Assembly (NCBI GenBank): GCA_903813345.2
Contig: CAIIXF020000010.1
Span: forward strand, 10,346,349 to 10,410,348
Source: Owenia fusiformis
Lineage: Eukaryota > Annelida > Polychaeta > Sabellida > Oweniidae
Length of the DNA stretch: 64,000 bases
Reading direction: 5' to 3'
Below are positions 11,861 to 22,539 of this stretch, in pieces; the stretch's first letter is position 1, and every line of letters begins with the position of its first letter. A program made the translations under genes and the position numbers. The notes under the pieces were generated by a model. It worked only from the letters and a program-made list of their open reading frames with translations, made no database searches and was not told where the DNA came from.

Positions 11861-12240
11861 CAGGGTGGGCCAAAATAAATGCACATGTAACTGTTATTGC
11901 TCTCCTGTGCTTATATGAAGCAGCCAGATCCTGTACTTAACTGTAATATGATGTAGTCTGTAGGGATGTTATGTTTATACTTTTTTAAATGTAAAAGCAA
12001 GTGCTTGTAACTGAAGGTGGTTGGAACTTTTTTATTTCAATCATATTATCAATGGGTTGCTGTTTTGTTATACCTACTAGGGCATTATTGCATCTGTTGA
12101 TATTTTGTTTTCCAATGGTTTATGAACATATCCAAAAGCCTTGATGCATGATGTAAAATGGTTGTCTTTAATTGCTTGGGTTGAGGTATGATATAAACAT
12201 TTAACTTGAAAGCCTTGTTGAATTTCTGATACCTAATGTA
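11861..12240. repeat. Solo mariner-type terminus and unremarkable sequence
   Basis: CAGGGTGGGCCAAAATAAAT starts at 11861 directly after TA, as in other mariner-type ends here, but I found no matching inverted end nearby. The rest shows nothing recognisable. Confidence 0.35.
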
Positions 12241-12311
12241 GGAAATCTTTGAAGACCAGGTTCTAGAGCTGCTTCAAGTATCTGCAAAGGATACTGTTGC
12301 ATCTGTATACT
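12241..12311 (+). CDS. Possible orphan exon (EIFEDQVLELLQ...), unassigned
   Basis: After CCTAATGTAG an open phase-0 stretch of 23 codons plus two bases reads EIFEDQVLELLQV then SAKDTVASVY, and meets a strong donor GTGAGT at 12312. Codon choice looks less AT-biased than its surroundings. The polypyrimidine tract is weak. I cannot match the peptide to ULK3 or any family I recognise. It could be an exon of another gene, an alternative 5' exon, or chance. Confidence 0.2.
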
Positions 12312-13007
12312 TGTGAGTCTGGGACATTTGTCTCCTGTGAATTAATCATGTTTGGAAAGTTGACCCATCATAAGGGGATCAGTAGCAATGTTTAATTACA
12401 AAATATTTATCAGAACATTTTAATTTGGCTTAGTTTGCCAAAACACCAGGGGTGGATCTGAAAATCAAGAAGAGGGGACCACAAAATTTTCTGTGAAAAA
12501 ATTGGGCTCCAATTTTAAAATTTTGGGCCCCAAATTTAAAAAATCAACTTTTTAAGAATAGGCCCACAATTAATAGATAATGCTCAGTAATGCTAGTTTG
12601 TTACCTTAATTACCCAATTTATGTGAGCCGGGAGAAGCAGATTTTTGGCCCTTAGATTTTTTGGGCTCGCCAAGGGGGAGACATTCCAAAACATTTCCTC
12701 TGGTGAAAATCTGTTACTAAATATTTACCAAAAGATTTTACATTGGCTTAGCACTAATTCCAAACTGTGGCCTGTGATTTTTCAGACCATTCTTGGCTGA
12801 AAATGGTATTAATGATTTACTAGATCATTCATCCACATTGAATGGATGCTACTTGATTGCTCTACACACATATTTGGTATCAACAGAATGTATCCAAGGC
12901 TAGGTTATGTCAATGAATTGATTCTTTATACTGTAGGCAGTTGGAAATAATGTCCAGTTGAATTATGTTACCACTGATCTTATGAGATTCATGTACTATA
13001 GAAAAAT
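12312..13007. other. No gene; one AT-rich repeat-like patch
   Basis: 12447-12690 contains CAGGGGTGGATCTG and several short TTGGGCCCC/AAATTTAAAA motifs resembling a degenerate hAT MITE, but no matching right end was identified. Confidence 0.35.
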
Positions 13008-13578
13008 TAGAGCTGGCATCGAATAGGATTTTAATGTCGACATGTCGGAGCTCTCGATCAACAACGATATCGACATTGTCGGGTCCAATGATATTCGAAA
13101 AATGAAAAGAATTTTGAAGAAAAACCGTCTGAATTTTAGATTTTCAAGGCTTGTAATTAGCAATACGATGCACAATAGTCATCCTCAGTTGTATGTTTTA
13201 TATTTAACTTACAGGTAAACCATGTTCAAGTGTCAGACTTTGACGAAAAAGCAATAAATAGACATAAAACTACGATTTCTGTTGTCATTTCCGGGCAGCC
13301 ATTGAAAATAAATCTCGACGGTAAATCTCGAGGGGCCCTGAGACCTAATTCGAGAGCAGGAAGTCGATCAAAACAAAAAAGAAAATTTGAAAATGTAAGT
13401 GGTAAAACTTCACTAAAATACACCATACAGCAGGTAGTAACAAAGATTTTAATTCATAGGAAAATAGCTTATTATGTTGTGAGTTCCGACTGTCGATCAA
13501 GAGGCATTGTGTCGACATGGGTGTCGCAGAGAGCATTCGACTGACAATCGACCATTCCGACATTTGATGCCAGCTCTA
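13008..13578. mobile_element. hAT-family MITE with perfect 8 bp TSD
   Basis: Terminal inverted repeats TAGAGCTGGCATC (13008-13020) and GATGCCAGCTCTA (13566-13578) are flanked by perfect 8 bp direct repeats AGAAAAAT (13000-13007 and 13579-13586), which identifies a hAT insertion of 571 bp. Subterminal regions carry multiple TGTCGA/TCGACA motifs, as expected for hAT transposase binding. An ORF-like segment inside (13215-13394, after TTACAG and before GTAAGT) reads NHVQVSDFDEKAINRHKTT at its start. It has exon-like borders but no recognisable domain. Confidence 0.85.
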
Positions 13579-13913
13579 AGAAAAATGCACATGAAAGTTG
13601 AACTCTGGCATGTATACGTGTGTGCCTATAGTTTTTATACAATTATAATTTCCTATGTCATTATCTCACTGGCAACAATTGGCAAGACCTCTAGGTACTC
13701 ATCAATCTCATACTCAACCCACTGGGTTTTAGGTAGATATCACCCGAGAATATATATCATATAATCATATGTCCCCTTGGTCCCTTTGGTCCCTCATAAA
13801 TATATCCCTCAGACAACTGAGACAAAATGATGGTGGCTAATTTTTTGTTCTTTTATTTTAACATTTCTGACTTATGCTTATTGTGTATTATTGAGTTATG
13901 TTTTATTGTAATT

Positions 13914-14212
13914 AGAAAGTCTCCGTATTCTACAACATTTACGCTATACTACTTGTAAATTGCCTGGCCCGTAGGCCCGTAGCCAGGGCGGGGGTTTGGG
14001 GGGGTTTGGGCTAACCCCCTGGCCAAAATTTCTTTCAAAATCATGCAGTTTTTCACCATTGTGACTATTTTTTGAGTGATTTTTAACCAAGTAAACCCCC
14101 CCTAGAATTTTTTGGAAAAGTGAACCCCCCTTGGAAAATTCTGGCAACGGGCCTGCTAGAAAGTCTCAGTATTCTACAACATTTATTCTATACTACTTGT
14201 AAATTGCCTGTG
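13914..14212. mobile_element. Small MITE between 55 bp direct repeats
   Basis: Ends TAGGCCCGTAGCCAGG and CTGGCAACGGGCCTGCTA are imperfect inverted repeats around about 180 bp of G/C-run-rich sequence (GGGGGGGTTTGGG, AACCCCCC). Host sequence from GAAAGTCTCCGTATTC to TTGCCTG (13914-13968) is repeated almost exactly at 14158-14211, so the element sits between two copies of a 55 bp segment. The superfamily is uncertain, probably hAT-like. Confidence 0.5.
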
Positions 14213-14690
14213 GCAGTGTATCACTAATGGATTAATAAATTACAGTTTAGAATGACAACAATATTCTTATCATTTCCCATTGAAACATACAAGGTTTGAT
14301 TTCGAACGCAGCATTTCAGCTTAGATTTGACATTATTCTCCAGGTATATTATTTTGCACAATCTATAAAAAGTATGTCCTTATTAAGAACTGCAAAGCTT
14401 TTTCATGTGATGTCACTGACTTCATTCCCAGAAGCCAAGGCCGATGACTCGTTAATAAACATGAAGCAAGTTCTCGGTCATATAATGTGGGTTATTTGAC
14501 TTGTATCAATTGTAAGTGCTGTTACTTGATATTAGTATCAACTTTATTGTCTCGACAATACGCAAAATCATGATTTTAAGGTTTGGAGAATTCAATTAAT
14601 CCACAGACCAAGGAAAATTTATCCTATTTTATGAGGCATTGCTGAGGATATTTATGTTAATGACCAGGTTTGCGTCTATGTGTACACCCC
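14213..14690. other. No recognised gene
   Basis: A 67-codon frame at 14296-14499 is the only sizeable one; no domain or splice evidence makes it convincing. Confidence 0.4.
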
Positions 14691-14699
14691 CAAAATGCA

Positions 14700-14875
14700 A
14701 TCTGATTTTCGACGCCGTTTCGGTGCCATATTTCGGTGTCGTTTCGGCACCAAATGGACTGACTAGTCCGGTAGCAAATTTAAGTGTCCAAAGGATCTGG
14801 TGCCGGAACGGTGTCGAAACGGTGCTGAAACAGCGCCAAATTTTTTCGATGCCGAAATGGCGCTGAATTATATTG
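14700..14875. repeat. Imperfect foldback of GGTGCC/GTTTCGG motifs
   Basis: The left half carries CGCCGTTTCGGTGCC and GTGTCGTTTCGGCACC. The right half carries the complements GGTGCCGGAACGGTGTCG and AAACGGTGCTGAAACAGCGCC. The segment is CpG-rich compared with its surroundings and could fold as a branched hairpin. It may be a small foldback MITE; target duplications were not resolved. Confidence 0.5.
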
Positions 14876-16690
14876 GCTGTCTATTGAAAGTTGATTCAGA
14901 AACATACAATAATGTAGCTGTGATGTGTGCAAAGATAGGTGGTATTTCACAGAATGATCGGTGATTGTAATTAATTAAGTTATTTTGACCTTAACACCAG
15001 AGAAAGTGAACTTGAAGTAGTTTAGTGCAAGTAATTATATAAGGTTAAATTGTATAAATTTATTGAAATCAGTATTTCATCTATTCATTAATCAATCTGT
15101 CTGTGCTAATCAGTCTGTTCATCCATCCGTATGTCTGTCTAACTCAGTTACGACTTGTTTAATTTTCCTCAAAGTAGTAGTATTCTTGAAGAATTCAAAA
15201 TGGCTACCATGCCAATAATCACTTTCTCAACCATAAGTCAGGAATCATTGCTCAAATGAAATTAAATGAATGAAAGAAATAATGAGAGATGAGGTATATG
15301 TTTTTGTACATATTGTAAAATGTTAATGTTCGAGTTTAAAAACTTCATTGATGCTTTTGAATTGTTCGAACAATTTAGATTGTGACGTCATGTACTTAGG
15401 CCACAGCCATGTCTTGTATCTTGAATATTTACTCCTGGCTGTCCTATCACACCTTAATGAAAACTTTTTGGTTCGTTCCTATTTTAATACCAGATTACTG
15501 ACACGTTATTCTCTCTTTATATGATTTCTCAACAGAAATTACCAGAAATTGCAGTTTCATTAAACTTTCTGAGAAGAATTCATTGACATTGACATATTAA
15601 TGAACTAATCTATAGTTTTTATCTGACTATTCAGAACAGATCTACAAACCACAATGAACTAATTTCTAAAATCTAAAATTTATTAGAAGAGTGTTCTCTT
15701 TTTCCGCCAATTGCTAAAAGCTTTAGATTTAGTTTACAATCAGCCCATGATCAAAATGATTTCCATTATAAATATTTACTTTCCTAGCTTCATTAGATGA
15801 ACATTTATCACTTTTCCCAGACTAAATGTTGCCAGAACGAAACATGGCATTTAACACTACTGACTATTAGACCAGCAAACATATTTTAAACCATTTTAGC
15901 GTAGTTTTCAGTTAAGGTAGTTAACTGTCAATAGGTGGCTCTCAAGGCTATAGCATAGGAGCAATGATATGATGAGTGTTCAGCTTTAGAATATGTTGAT
16001 TTTATGATATTACACTTTTGAGAAATGAATTTTTTACTTTATGCGTTAACATTATTTTCATGGATTTAATGAACAATACCCAGCCCAGTAATTTTCCATG
16101 TATCTTTGTTACACTTTGATATGTAATTATTAATTAATTAATATTAGACAAAAACATGCGTAGAATTGAAAATTGTAAAATTAGATTATTATGAAGAGAA
16201 ATTATTAAAAAACAAAGTTGGTGCATCTATACTTTTTATTATTTTCATGAAATTAACTTTGATTATTAACCTTTCCAATGCAAATTTATAAAATCCTGTC
16301 ATTCAGTGTATTGGAGATAACAAGCCTCTTAATCCCTTATTCTCCTATTCTGTAACATGATTTCTTGCTTTAAGTAAAAATGAGGTTAATGACACCAACA
16401 TTTTGTTTGATTATGAAGCATAATTATGTCATGGTCTTTGTAATATTAAAGTACAATAAAATCTGTGTATATTGAACATTTTTTGCTGTGTTGGTAGGTG
16501 TTCACTACAGAAAGGGTAATTTAAACTGAAGTCAGTAGAGTATGTATGAATGAAGGGTGTCTACTAGAGACAGGTGTTCACTAGAGAGAAGTGTTCACTA
16601 AGACAGGTTTAACTGTACTTTATTGTAAAGCTATTTTTACCTTAAATGGCTTTGTTATCAAGAAAAGCATGTTAATTCTGAAAAAGTAAC
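14876..16690. other. Degenerate Helentron-like scrap and dispersed GTGTTCACT repeat
   Basis: 15075-15260 has CTGTCTGTGCT/CATCCATCCG followed by AATTCAAAATGGCTACC, a degenerate relative of the DINE-1-like family. 16490-16610 carries tandem-like AGGTGTTCACTAGAGA and AGACAGGTTTAACTGTA phrases that recur at 55600-55670 and 56450-56570. No gene was seen. Confidence 0.4.
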
Positions 16691-16839
16691 TTCATTTCTT
16701 GATATTTGCCTAAAAGGATTATGATTTAAGCTGAGGGCGGCAATATGCTTTGAAGTGAAGATGGTCAGGTTAATATGCTTCTTGCCAGCTCTAGTCTAAG
16801 AGTGGCAAGTTTTCGTTTTACTTAACATTGAACTTTTCT

Positions 16840-17456
16840 TGATATTGGCCTGAGTGTGTGAACAGTCCCTAAATTGGACTCCAATTCAGGAAATGATTAG
16901 ATATAGGAAATCAATTTTAATGTACCAGGCCATTTCAGGCATCTCTCCCCCATATATTCAAAACTGTTTCAAAGAGACAAAGTCCATACATAATTATGCC
17001 ACTAGAGCAGTTGTGGAAAATTCACTTTATGTACCAAAACCAAAACTTGAAATATTTAAGAAAAGCATATCATACAGTGGTTCACATCTTTGGAACAAGC
17101 TTGATAAGACTGTCAAAGAGTCTGATTCTGTAAACTCTTTTAAGAAAGCATATAAACAAGTGTATCAGATCAGAAAATGAAAATCATGTAAATGCATTAT
17201 TTAAAGACATTGTTCCTTATATTCATGTAATTCTCTTATAAGTTGTTCTCTATGTTTCATGTAAATGCATACTTTGAAGATGCATATATATCAAATTGTT
17301 CTATATGTCCTATATATCTATTTGTATGTTTCTATATTTATTGTACACATTGTAAATAATTGTAAATTATTACTGGGCCTCTAGGAAGACCAGTTTTTGT
17401 ACTGATAGAGCTACCCAGAATAAATATAGTTTTCAAATCAAATCAAACAAAATCTA
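16840..17456 (+). mobile_element. CR1-like LINE 3' end (ORF2 C-terminus and 3' UTR)
   Basis: An uninterrupted 108-codon frame (16854-17180) reads LNWTPIQEMIRYRKSILMYQ, then AISGISPPYI, YATRAVVENSLYVPKPK and SGSHLWNKLDKTVKESDSV. This is the stereotyped C-terminus of CR1/L2/Jockey-type ORF2 proteins (W-P-I...R...K..L.YK...G.AP.Y; LWN.LP...). The 3' UTR holds GGGCCTCTA ... TAGAGCTACCC (about 17374-17414), a possible 3' stem-loop, then AATAAATA and a short AATCAAATCAAAC tail. It is 5'-truncated; the RT is absent. Confidence 0.75.
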
Positions 17457-18084
17457 AAAAGGTTCTTTATGTTACCACCACTAGTTCAGAGTTTGGCCGT
17501 CAGCATCTGTATCAAATGGCATGTGGTGACATTTTGCATGTTAATGATTTTCTTTTATAGTTCAATTTTTTATAACCTCCGTTTCACTGCTTGTCTCCAG
17601 GACTGCTTTGATTTGAATGCCATATTTTTGAAAATAATGTTTTTTAGATTTAAAACCACTCTGTTCAAGTGAAATTTTATTCAAAATGCCTACTCAAATT
17701 AAAGTACCAATATTTGTTAAAACATTTAAATTCTACCTAATATTCTTTTGTTTCATTCCGTACACATACTAAGCCTGGGTATTGAACAAACCCTTGAATA
17801 AGCGCAATCTTGAAGGATTCTGTGACTGTGAATTTCCAAAATAAACAGTTGGTCATTTTTTCACTTCAAATTTTGAATCCTGAGTTTTGATCTTATTACA
17901 TGACAAAAAATTTCAAAACATAGAAGAAGTGATCAAGATATTTGCTCAAATCTTTTGGATCGCTGATGATGATTTACATAACCAGTTTATTGTCAGACAA
18001 TAACGACATTGCACATTTTATTGTTGGGAAATATCGAGCATTCTGGGAGATAATCCTCTTTGAATTCTGCCTATGAGGGATGGT
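17457..18084. repeat. Dispersed repeat tail, otherwise nothing recognised
   Basis: 17470-17550 (GTGGTGACATTTTGCATG then TTAATGA) is one of several copies of a dispersed motif also seen at about 30990-31082, 55385-55490 and 55958-55990. The rest is unassigned. Confidence 0.4.
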
Positions 18085-18144
18085 CTGATAAAAATGTATT
18101 GATCGGTAGGGTGTTCTCCTCTGCGGAGTTGCCGTTCTTCTAGT
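18085..18144 (+). mobile_element. Solo 3' terminus of a Helentron-like element
   Basis: CTCCTCTGCGGAGTTGCCGT then TCTTCTAGT matches the hairpin plus CTAGT right end of the family (compare 27520-27539). No left part was recognised. Confidence 0.5.
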
Positions 18145-19140
18145 TCAAAAGTGCAGGGTTTATAGTGGCCTATCACATTACTTCAGCATCTATATAAAAA
18201 CATATTATATATCAACTTGCCTTATTGGCTAATGATATGTTATCCCTGGCAATCGAATTCTCTGTTATTCCTGTAATGCCAGTCTGTTTTGTAAGTCTGC
18301 AAGTCTCAGTGAAATTTGATCTGCGGCAACCATAAAGTGGCCGAATTATACTTTTATTTAAACTAGCCAACCACATGATGACTGTCAATTGTCTACCAAT
18401 GCTTAAAGTCCAACCCATGCATGGGAGAAGTTGGTTTGAAATTTCAGGAATGTTCTTCAGTTTGAAAATCTGAAACTACTATTTGGAATAGACAAGATGA
18501 TTTGTGATACTGAATCAGTTGTAAAATTACATCTAGATATGTGGTTTAAATAAGTATTCATGAACTTTGACAATTTAATTTTCTTTGAAAATGTGACTTC
18601 AGGGTCGGATAGATTCACTATAGACCCTATTTTATAAAATCTCAAAAAGTGAAATATCTTGACAGATATTTACTTTTACCGGACATAGACTTTACTATCA
18701 TTATCAGGCACATAAGGCTTGAATGAAAATTGATCTAATTAAACTACTGAATATTCAAATTTTAAAGAACTTTCAACTATATCTGCCATTTTGTCAAATC
18801 CAAATAAGTCACCTGGTGGTGATACCGGTCGGTAGGATCCTTCTGGCATCTGGGTTATTGAGGAGGAAAAATTTAGATATGATCATCGATTGTTGGGGAC
18901 ACGTGCTGTGATAGTTTGTGTCCTTGCATGATCCTTCTTGACAAGTATGACAAATTTTTTTTTTCAATAATCCCACTTGCATCCTGTTATTATCAAGTAT
19001 ATAACAAGTAATTTCTGTATAACAATTTGAAAATTCATATTGTTTCCACATCCTGTATTAAAAGTGGGATTTGTCAAATTCGACTGACAAAACGAGATAT
19101 TAATTTTTTGATGCATGAGGATATTAGAAAACGTGTAACT
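18145..19140. other. No recognised gene
   Basis: Only short open frames on both strands (60-80 codons) with no domains. Nothing supported. Confidence 0.4.
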
Positions 19141-19144
19141 GAAG

Positions 19145-19232
19145 CACATGCAGTCGTGTGATTCGAACCCACGCTTCTTGTAATATGATAAAAGCCATCA
19201 AATTAGCTGTGTGACATTTGTTTTTTTACATC
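19145..19232 (-). tRNA. tRNA-like sequence on minus strand (SINE head or pseudogene)
   Basis: The minus strand reads CACAGCTAATTTGATGGC (A-box-like) and, about 35 bases on, GTGGGTTCGAATCACAC (B box GGTTCGAATCA). Spacing fits an internal pol III promoter. The would-be acceptor stem pairs poorly and there is no long T run close downstream, so a tRNA-derived SINE head or decayed tRNA is likelier than a working gene. Confidence 0.35.
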
Positions 19233-19559
19233 ATCTATGTTCATTTACTGCGTGTGTAGGTATAACCTGTTATGATAACAACATGAACCATGTTCAAACA
19301 TGATCTGAATGATGACCAAGGGATATTTCACATGTTTGTATGATCTTATTGGGAGTCATCAAATTTTCCCCAGATTTGATAGAAAAATGTGTTGATAATC
19401 GAAAAATAACTGCCTAAATGTGTGAATTTTTAAATTTTGATATCTTTTTAATACATAATATTTTTATTGTATAGAGGATGCTTCTTCTAGCCATTTGTTA
19501 ATGAGACAATTCATATACTGTTGGCCAGATATTGTCATTCAATATATTTTTATGTATTT

Positions 19560-20961
19560 ATGGATGCATAATTATTGAAGCTTCGTTTGCTTAAAAAGTT
19601 GATTTCAAAATGGTTGCTAGATTCATATATATGTATATAAGAATAACAATTATTATCGTGATTAGGAAATAGCTTGACTTTAGGAATCCAATTTTTAAGC
19701 TTTATAGGCAGTGGAGACGATAACCCCATTTAACGTGAAGTACGGCGATCGCCATGTTGCACGACAATTGACGTGAAATTATGAAGCATAAGTGCGCATG
19801 TCAATAGATAATAACGGCAATTGCCGTCATGTCCGTCAAGTGACGTGCAATATTTTGCACGGCAATTGACGTGCAAACTATTATCTTGTAAAAGTTTCAC
19901 ATATTATCGGCAGGACAACAGGCAGTAATAAACTGGGAAACTAGTGGGAAAATCATGATCTGCATCGTATGTAATAGTTAAAATCATAAACATTTGCTAT
20001 TTTCCGGGTTGCGTTTTGAACTAACTACTATTATGATGTGCTTACGTCAATGTTTACAAGAAATATTTATTCAACAGCAAACCGGAAGTAAACAAATGAC
20101 GTGAAGAAAACGAATAAATTCTGATTTAATGAGGATATGAATTTAAATTGTTTATAATTCATTTAAGGTAATCATTAGATCATTGTAAAGAAGGTTTAAA
20201 AACTAAATCAAGCCAGGAAAAAAACGAAAAAATCAACAACACGCTGCGGTCAGGAAAACACTTCCGGTCAAAACGAAGAGGGAAAGTAGACCCCATTTTA
20301 GTGATTTCCAGCGGTCATTTCTCGGAATTGGGGCTCACGTTGTGTTCAGAGATTAAAAAACTATTGGGTCAGTACCAATTTCGTCGTATAACCTGTCGGA
20401 AAGACGATATCTAGACAATTGAAGGAGTGTTGGTAATTCCAATATGGCGTTTTTCTGGGATTCGTGAGAGGTAACTTTGATTAGTTCTAGCGCAAAATTC
20501 CCACATAGGATCGCGAATTCCTACATACAAGTGCTAGATTAGACAAAATACTTGAAGAAAATGCAATAAAAAGCGTTCCATCGATCGATTTAGACTTTCC
20601 AAGAATGCAAGTTCGGTGGTGACTTCATTGGTTCGTAACATTTACAGAAAATTCACAAGATTGAACGGCATTTTCTCCACAATTTTGGAATGAAATTCTT
20701 CCCTGGGATTTAATATATCATTAATGTTTACCAAAGTATACGTACTATAAAATACATATTACTTAGATTGTATATATATTAACACTGGGTCTTCTAATCA
20801 ACCTGGTGTTTCAAATTATGAATTACAATGGACATTATGCTTATTGGCGTGATTTACGTCAATTGACGTGCAAAATGGCAATCTCCGTGTTACACGTTAA
20901 ATGGGGTTATCGTCTCCACTGATAGGGGATTTGCTTCTCCGCAGTGTTGCCATTATCTAGT
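19560..20961 (+). mobile_element. Helentron-like element interrupted by a CpG-rich TIR element
   Basis: The right end GATTTGCTTCTCCGCAG then TGTTGCCATTATCTAGT (20928-20961) is a family terminus. Family-like sequence (TTTCAAAATGGTTGCTAG at about 19603) lies on the far side of the nested element 19709-20921. The left terminus was not identified, so the start is approximate. Confidence 0.4.
19709..20921. mobile_element. CpG-rich TIR element with ACGTCAATTGACGT motifs
   Basis: Ends CAGTGGAGACGATAACCCC and GGGGTTATCGTCTCCACTG form inverted repeats continuing to about 30 bases (ATTTAACGTG / CACGTTAAAT). Both are flanked by ATAGG (19704-19708, 20922-20926), a possible 5 bp target duplication. Subterminal copies of CAATTGACGTG occur at both ends. 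The interior (20200-20560) has many CpGs, unlike the surroundings, and includes TTCGTGAGAGGTAACT. No transposase frame was seen, so it is non-autonomous. Superfamily not determined. Confidence 0.65.
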
Positions 20962-21637
20962 TTATTAATTATAGATGAATGAAAGGCGCTAATTCAGGTA
21001 CTTTCCAAAGATAGCAACTATCTTTTTACCACTGTTTGACGTAAAACAGAAATTAGTATTACATGTTCCAGGTGACACGAAGACAAGAATAGTTGTACCT
21101 GCCATCGACATATTTGTGTCACGATAACTTAACAACTTAGCATTAACAGATTAACAGACATAGAATATCATCAAATGTTGGAACTCATAATATATTTTGT
21201 AATGTGCAGGGTGGGCCGAAATACCCCCACTTTTATTAATCAAATGATACTTTAGGCATTGACAGCAATAGCATATACCATTGGAAAGCTAAGAGAATAA
21301 TGATTTGACATGTTATGCATCAAGATAATGTCATTAAAAACTAAATTAATATCAAGTTTATGGCACAGGAGATCAAAGTCCTACCATATTTTATAACTGG
21401 GTAGCAAGGCAGTGTCGTCAGTCAAAAAACAAAAAAACAATGAGTGTTTGTAAATAGTGATTTTTCCAACTTTACATTTACTTAATATGTATGCATGTAC
21501 CTCCTTTATATAAAGGGCAATAAATACATACATACATACCTTTTTAAACAAGGTTCATATTAAATATATGAGATTTTTATAGTAATATTCAATATGGCAT
21601 TTCTCCATATTAAAGATAATTTTGCATTTATTTTCAG
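20962..21637. other. Sequence before ULK3 exon A, with a solo mariner-type end
   Basis: CAGGGTGGGCCGAAATACCC at 21207 resembles a mariner-type terminus, without a recognised partner. The rest is AT-rich intron ending in the polypyrimidine tract and AG at 21636-21637. I searched for kinase motifs (HRD/DLKPQN, DFG, APE-type) between here and base 1 and recognised none. Confidence 0.4.
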
Positions 21638-21720
21638 AATGTTTATTCGGCAAAGCTCCATTTCATTCAAAAAGTTTGCAAGAACTGGAGGAAAAAATTA
21701 GAGATTCAAAACCAATTGAG
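21638..21720 (+). CDS. ULK3: ULK3-like kinase, exon A (kinase C-lobe, subdomain IX/X)
   Basis: The exon follows TTTTCAG and precedes GTAAG. Two bases complete a codon begun in the previous exon (xAA, most likely Glu), then 27 codons read CLFGKAPFHSKSLQELEEKI and RDSKPIE. This aligns with the human ULK3 segment EALFGQPPFASRSFSELEEKI, the loop after the subdomain IX Asp-x-Trp region. It ends in phase 0. The preceding exon, which should carry the D-x-W-S-x-G segment and activation loop, was not recognised within the 21.6 kb upstream, implying a long intron or absence from the window. Family role: Ser/Thr kinase acting in autophagy, GLI processing and cytokinetic abscission. Confidence 0.9.
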
Positions 21721-22210
21721 GTAAGAAATCGTCTGTTTTTGATTTTTTGTGGTCACCGAGTATTTAGAACTACAAAAGTTAAATTGTGAGGTTTCTTCTA
21801 CTTAGTTTTCAGATGCGTTGAAATATGAGGAACTTTTGTTTTACATAGACAAAGTTGGCACTTTATTAGCAACATTTTGTCATGATATGTAGAAAAGTAT
21901 AACTGAAACATTTGTTAATTTTTGAAACATTAATGGACCATGAAACGAAAACCTTACCATCCAAAGTTTATTTATTATATTCACTTAAAACATTAGATTG
22001 CTATTGTGCTGGAGATACTTGTACATCACAACCATATTTTACAATTTGGTTTAGCTATATTTTACAATTGACTTTTGATGAACACATATGAATATCCCAA
22101 GAGTATTATAAAGGTAATTTAGAGAAAGGAGATTGCTTCTTGGATAAAGTATATTTAACTGCATAAAGAGACTACTACAACTGTAAGTTATTTTACTTGT
22201 TTTTTTACAG

Positions 22211-22366
22211 ATTCCACATGGTGTCCAGATATCAGACAAATGCAGAGACTTGTTGCTACGGTTACTACAAAGAGATCCTCTACAAAGGATAGACTTTGAT
22301 GATTTTTTTAATCATCCATTTATTGATCTAGAGCATGCTCCTTCTGAACATTGTCTTGCTAAAGCT
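22211..22366 (+). CDS. ULK3: ULK3-like kinase, exon B (end of kinase domain)
   Basis: The exon starts after TTTTTTACAG and stops before GTAAGT. It has 52 codons, phase 0 at both ends, so A and B join directly: IPHGVQISDKCRDLLLRLLQ then RDPLQRIDFDDFFNHPFIDL and EHAPSEHCLAKA. C-RDLL-LL-RDP-R-F--FF-HPF-DLEH is the subdomain XI signature of ULK kinases, including the invariant Arg of RDPxxRI that pairs with the APE Glu. DLEHAPSE matches DLEHMPSG of vertebrate ULK3 specifically. The intron from A is 490 bases, the shortest of the gene. Confidence 0.93.
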
Positions 22367-22539
22367 GTAAGTATGATCTTTGGCCTTCTACATAATCCTC
22401 AGTGTCTTGTTTGGTATTAGATCATGAAATGGGTGATATCTTCAGTTTAAATAGATATTTTCATGTTTTGGTAGTTCTGTAGTTCGGGAAGATCAATTCA
22501 AAATCAAGAAGTTCTTATCCAACCAAATGAAGTTAAGTA

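Noticed and set aside
12447-12690. CAGGGGTGGATC start resembling a hAT MITE
   Set aside because: No matching inverted right end or target duplication could be found.
20440-20480. ATG followed by a donor (TTCGTGAGAGGTAACT) as a possible first exon of ULK3
   Set aside because: The ATG frame hits a stop after a few codons and the sequence lies inside a TIR element; the kinase N-terminus would have to be encoded between here and 21638 and is not.
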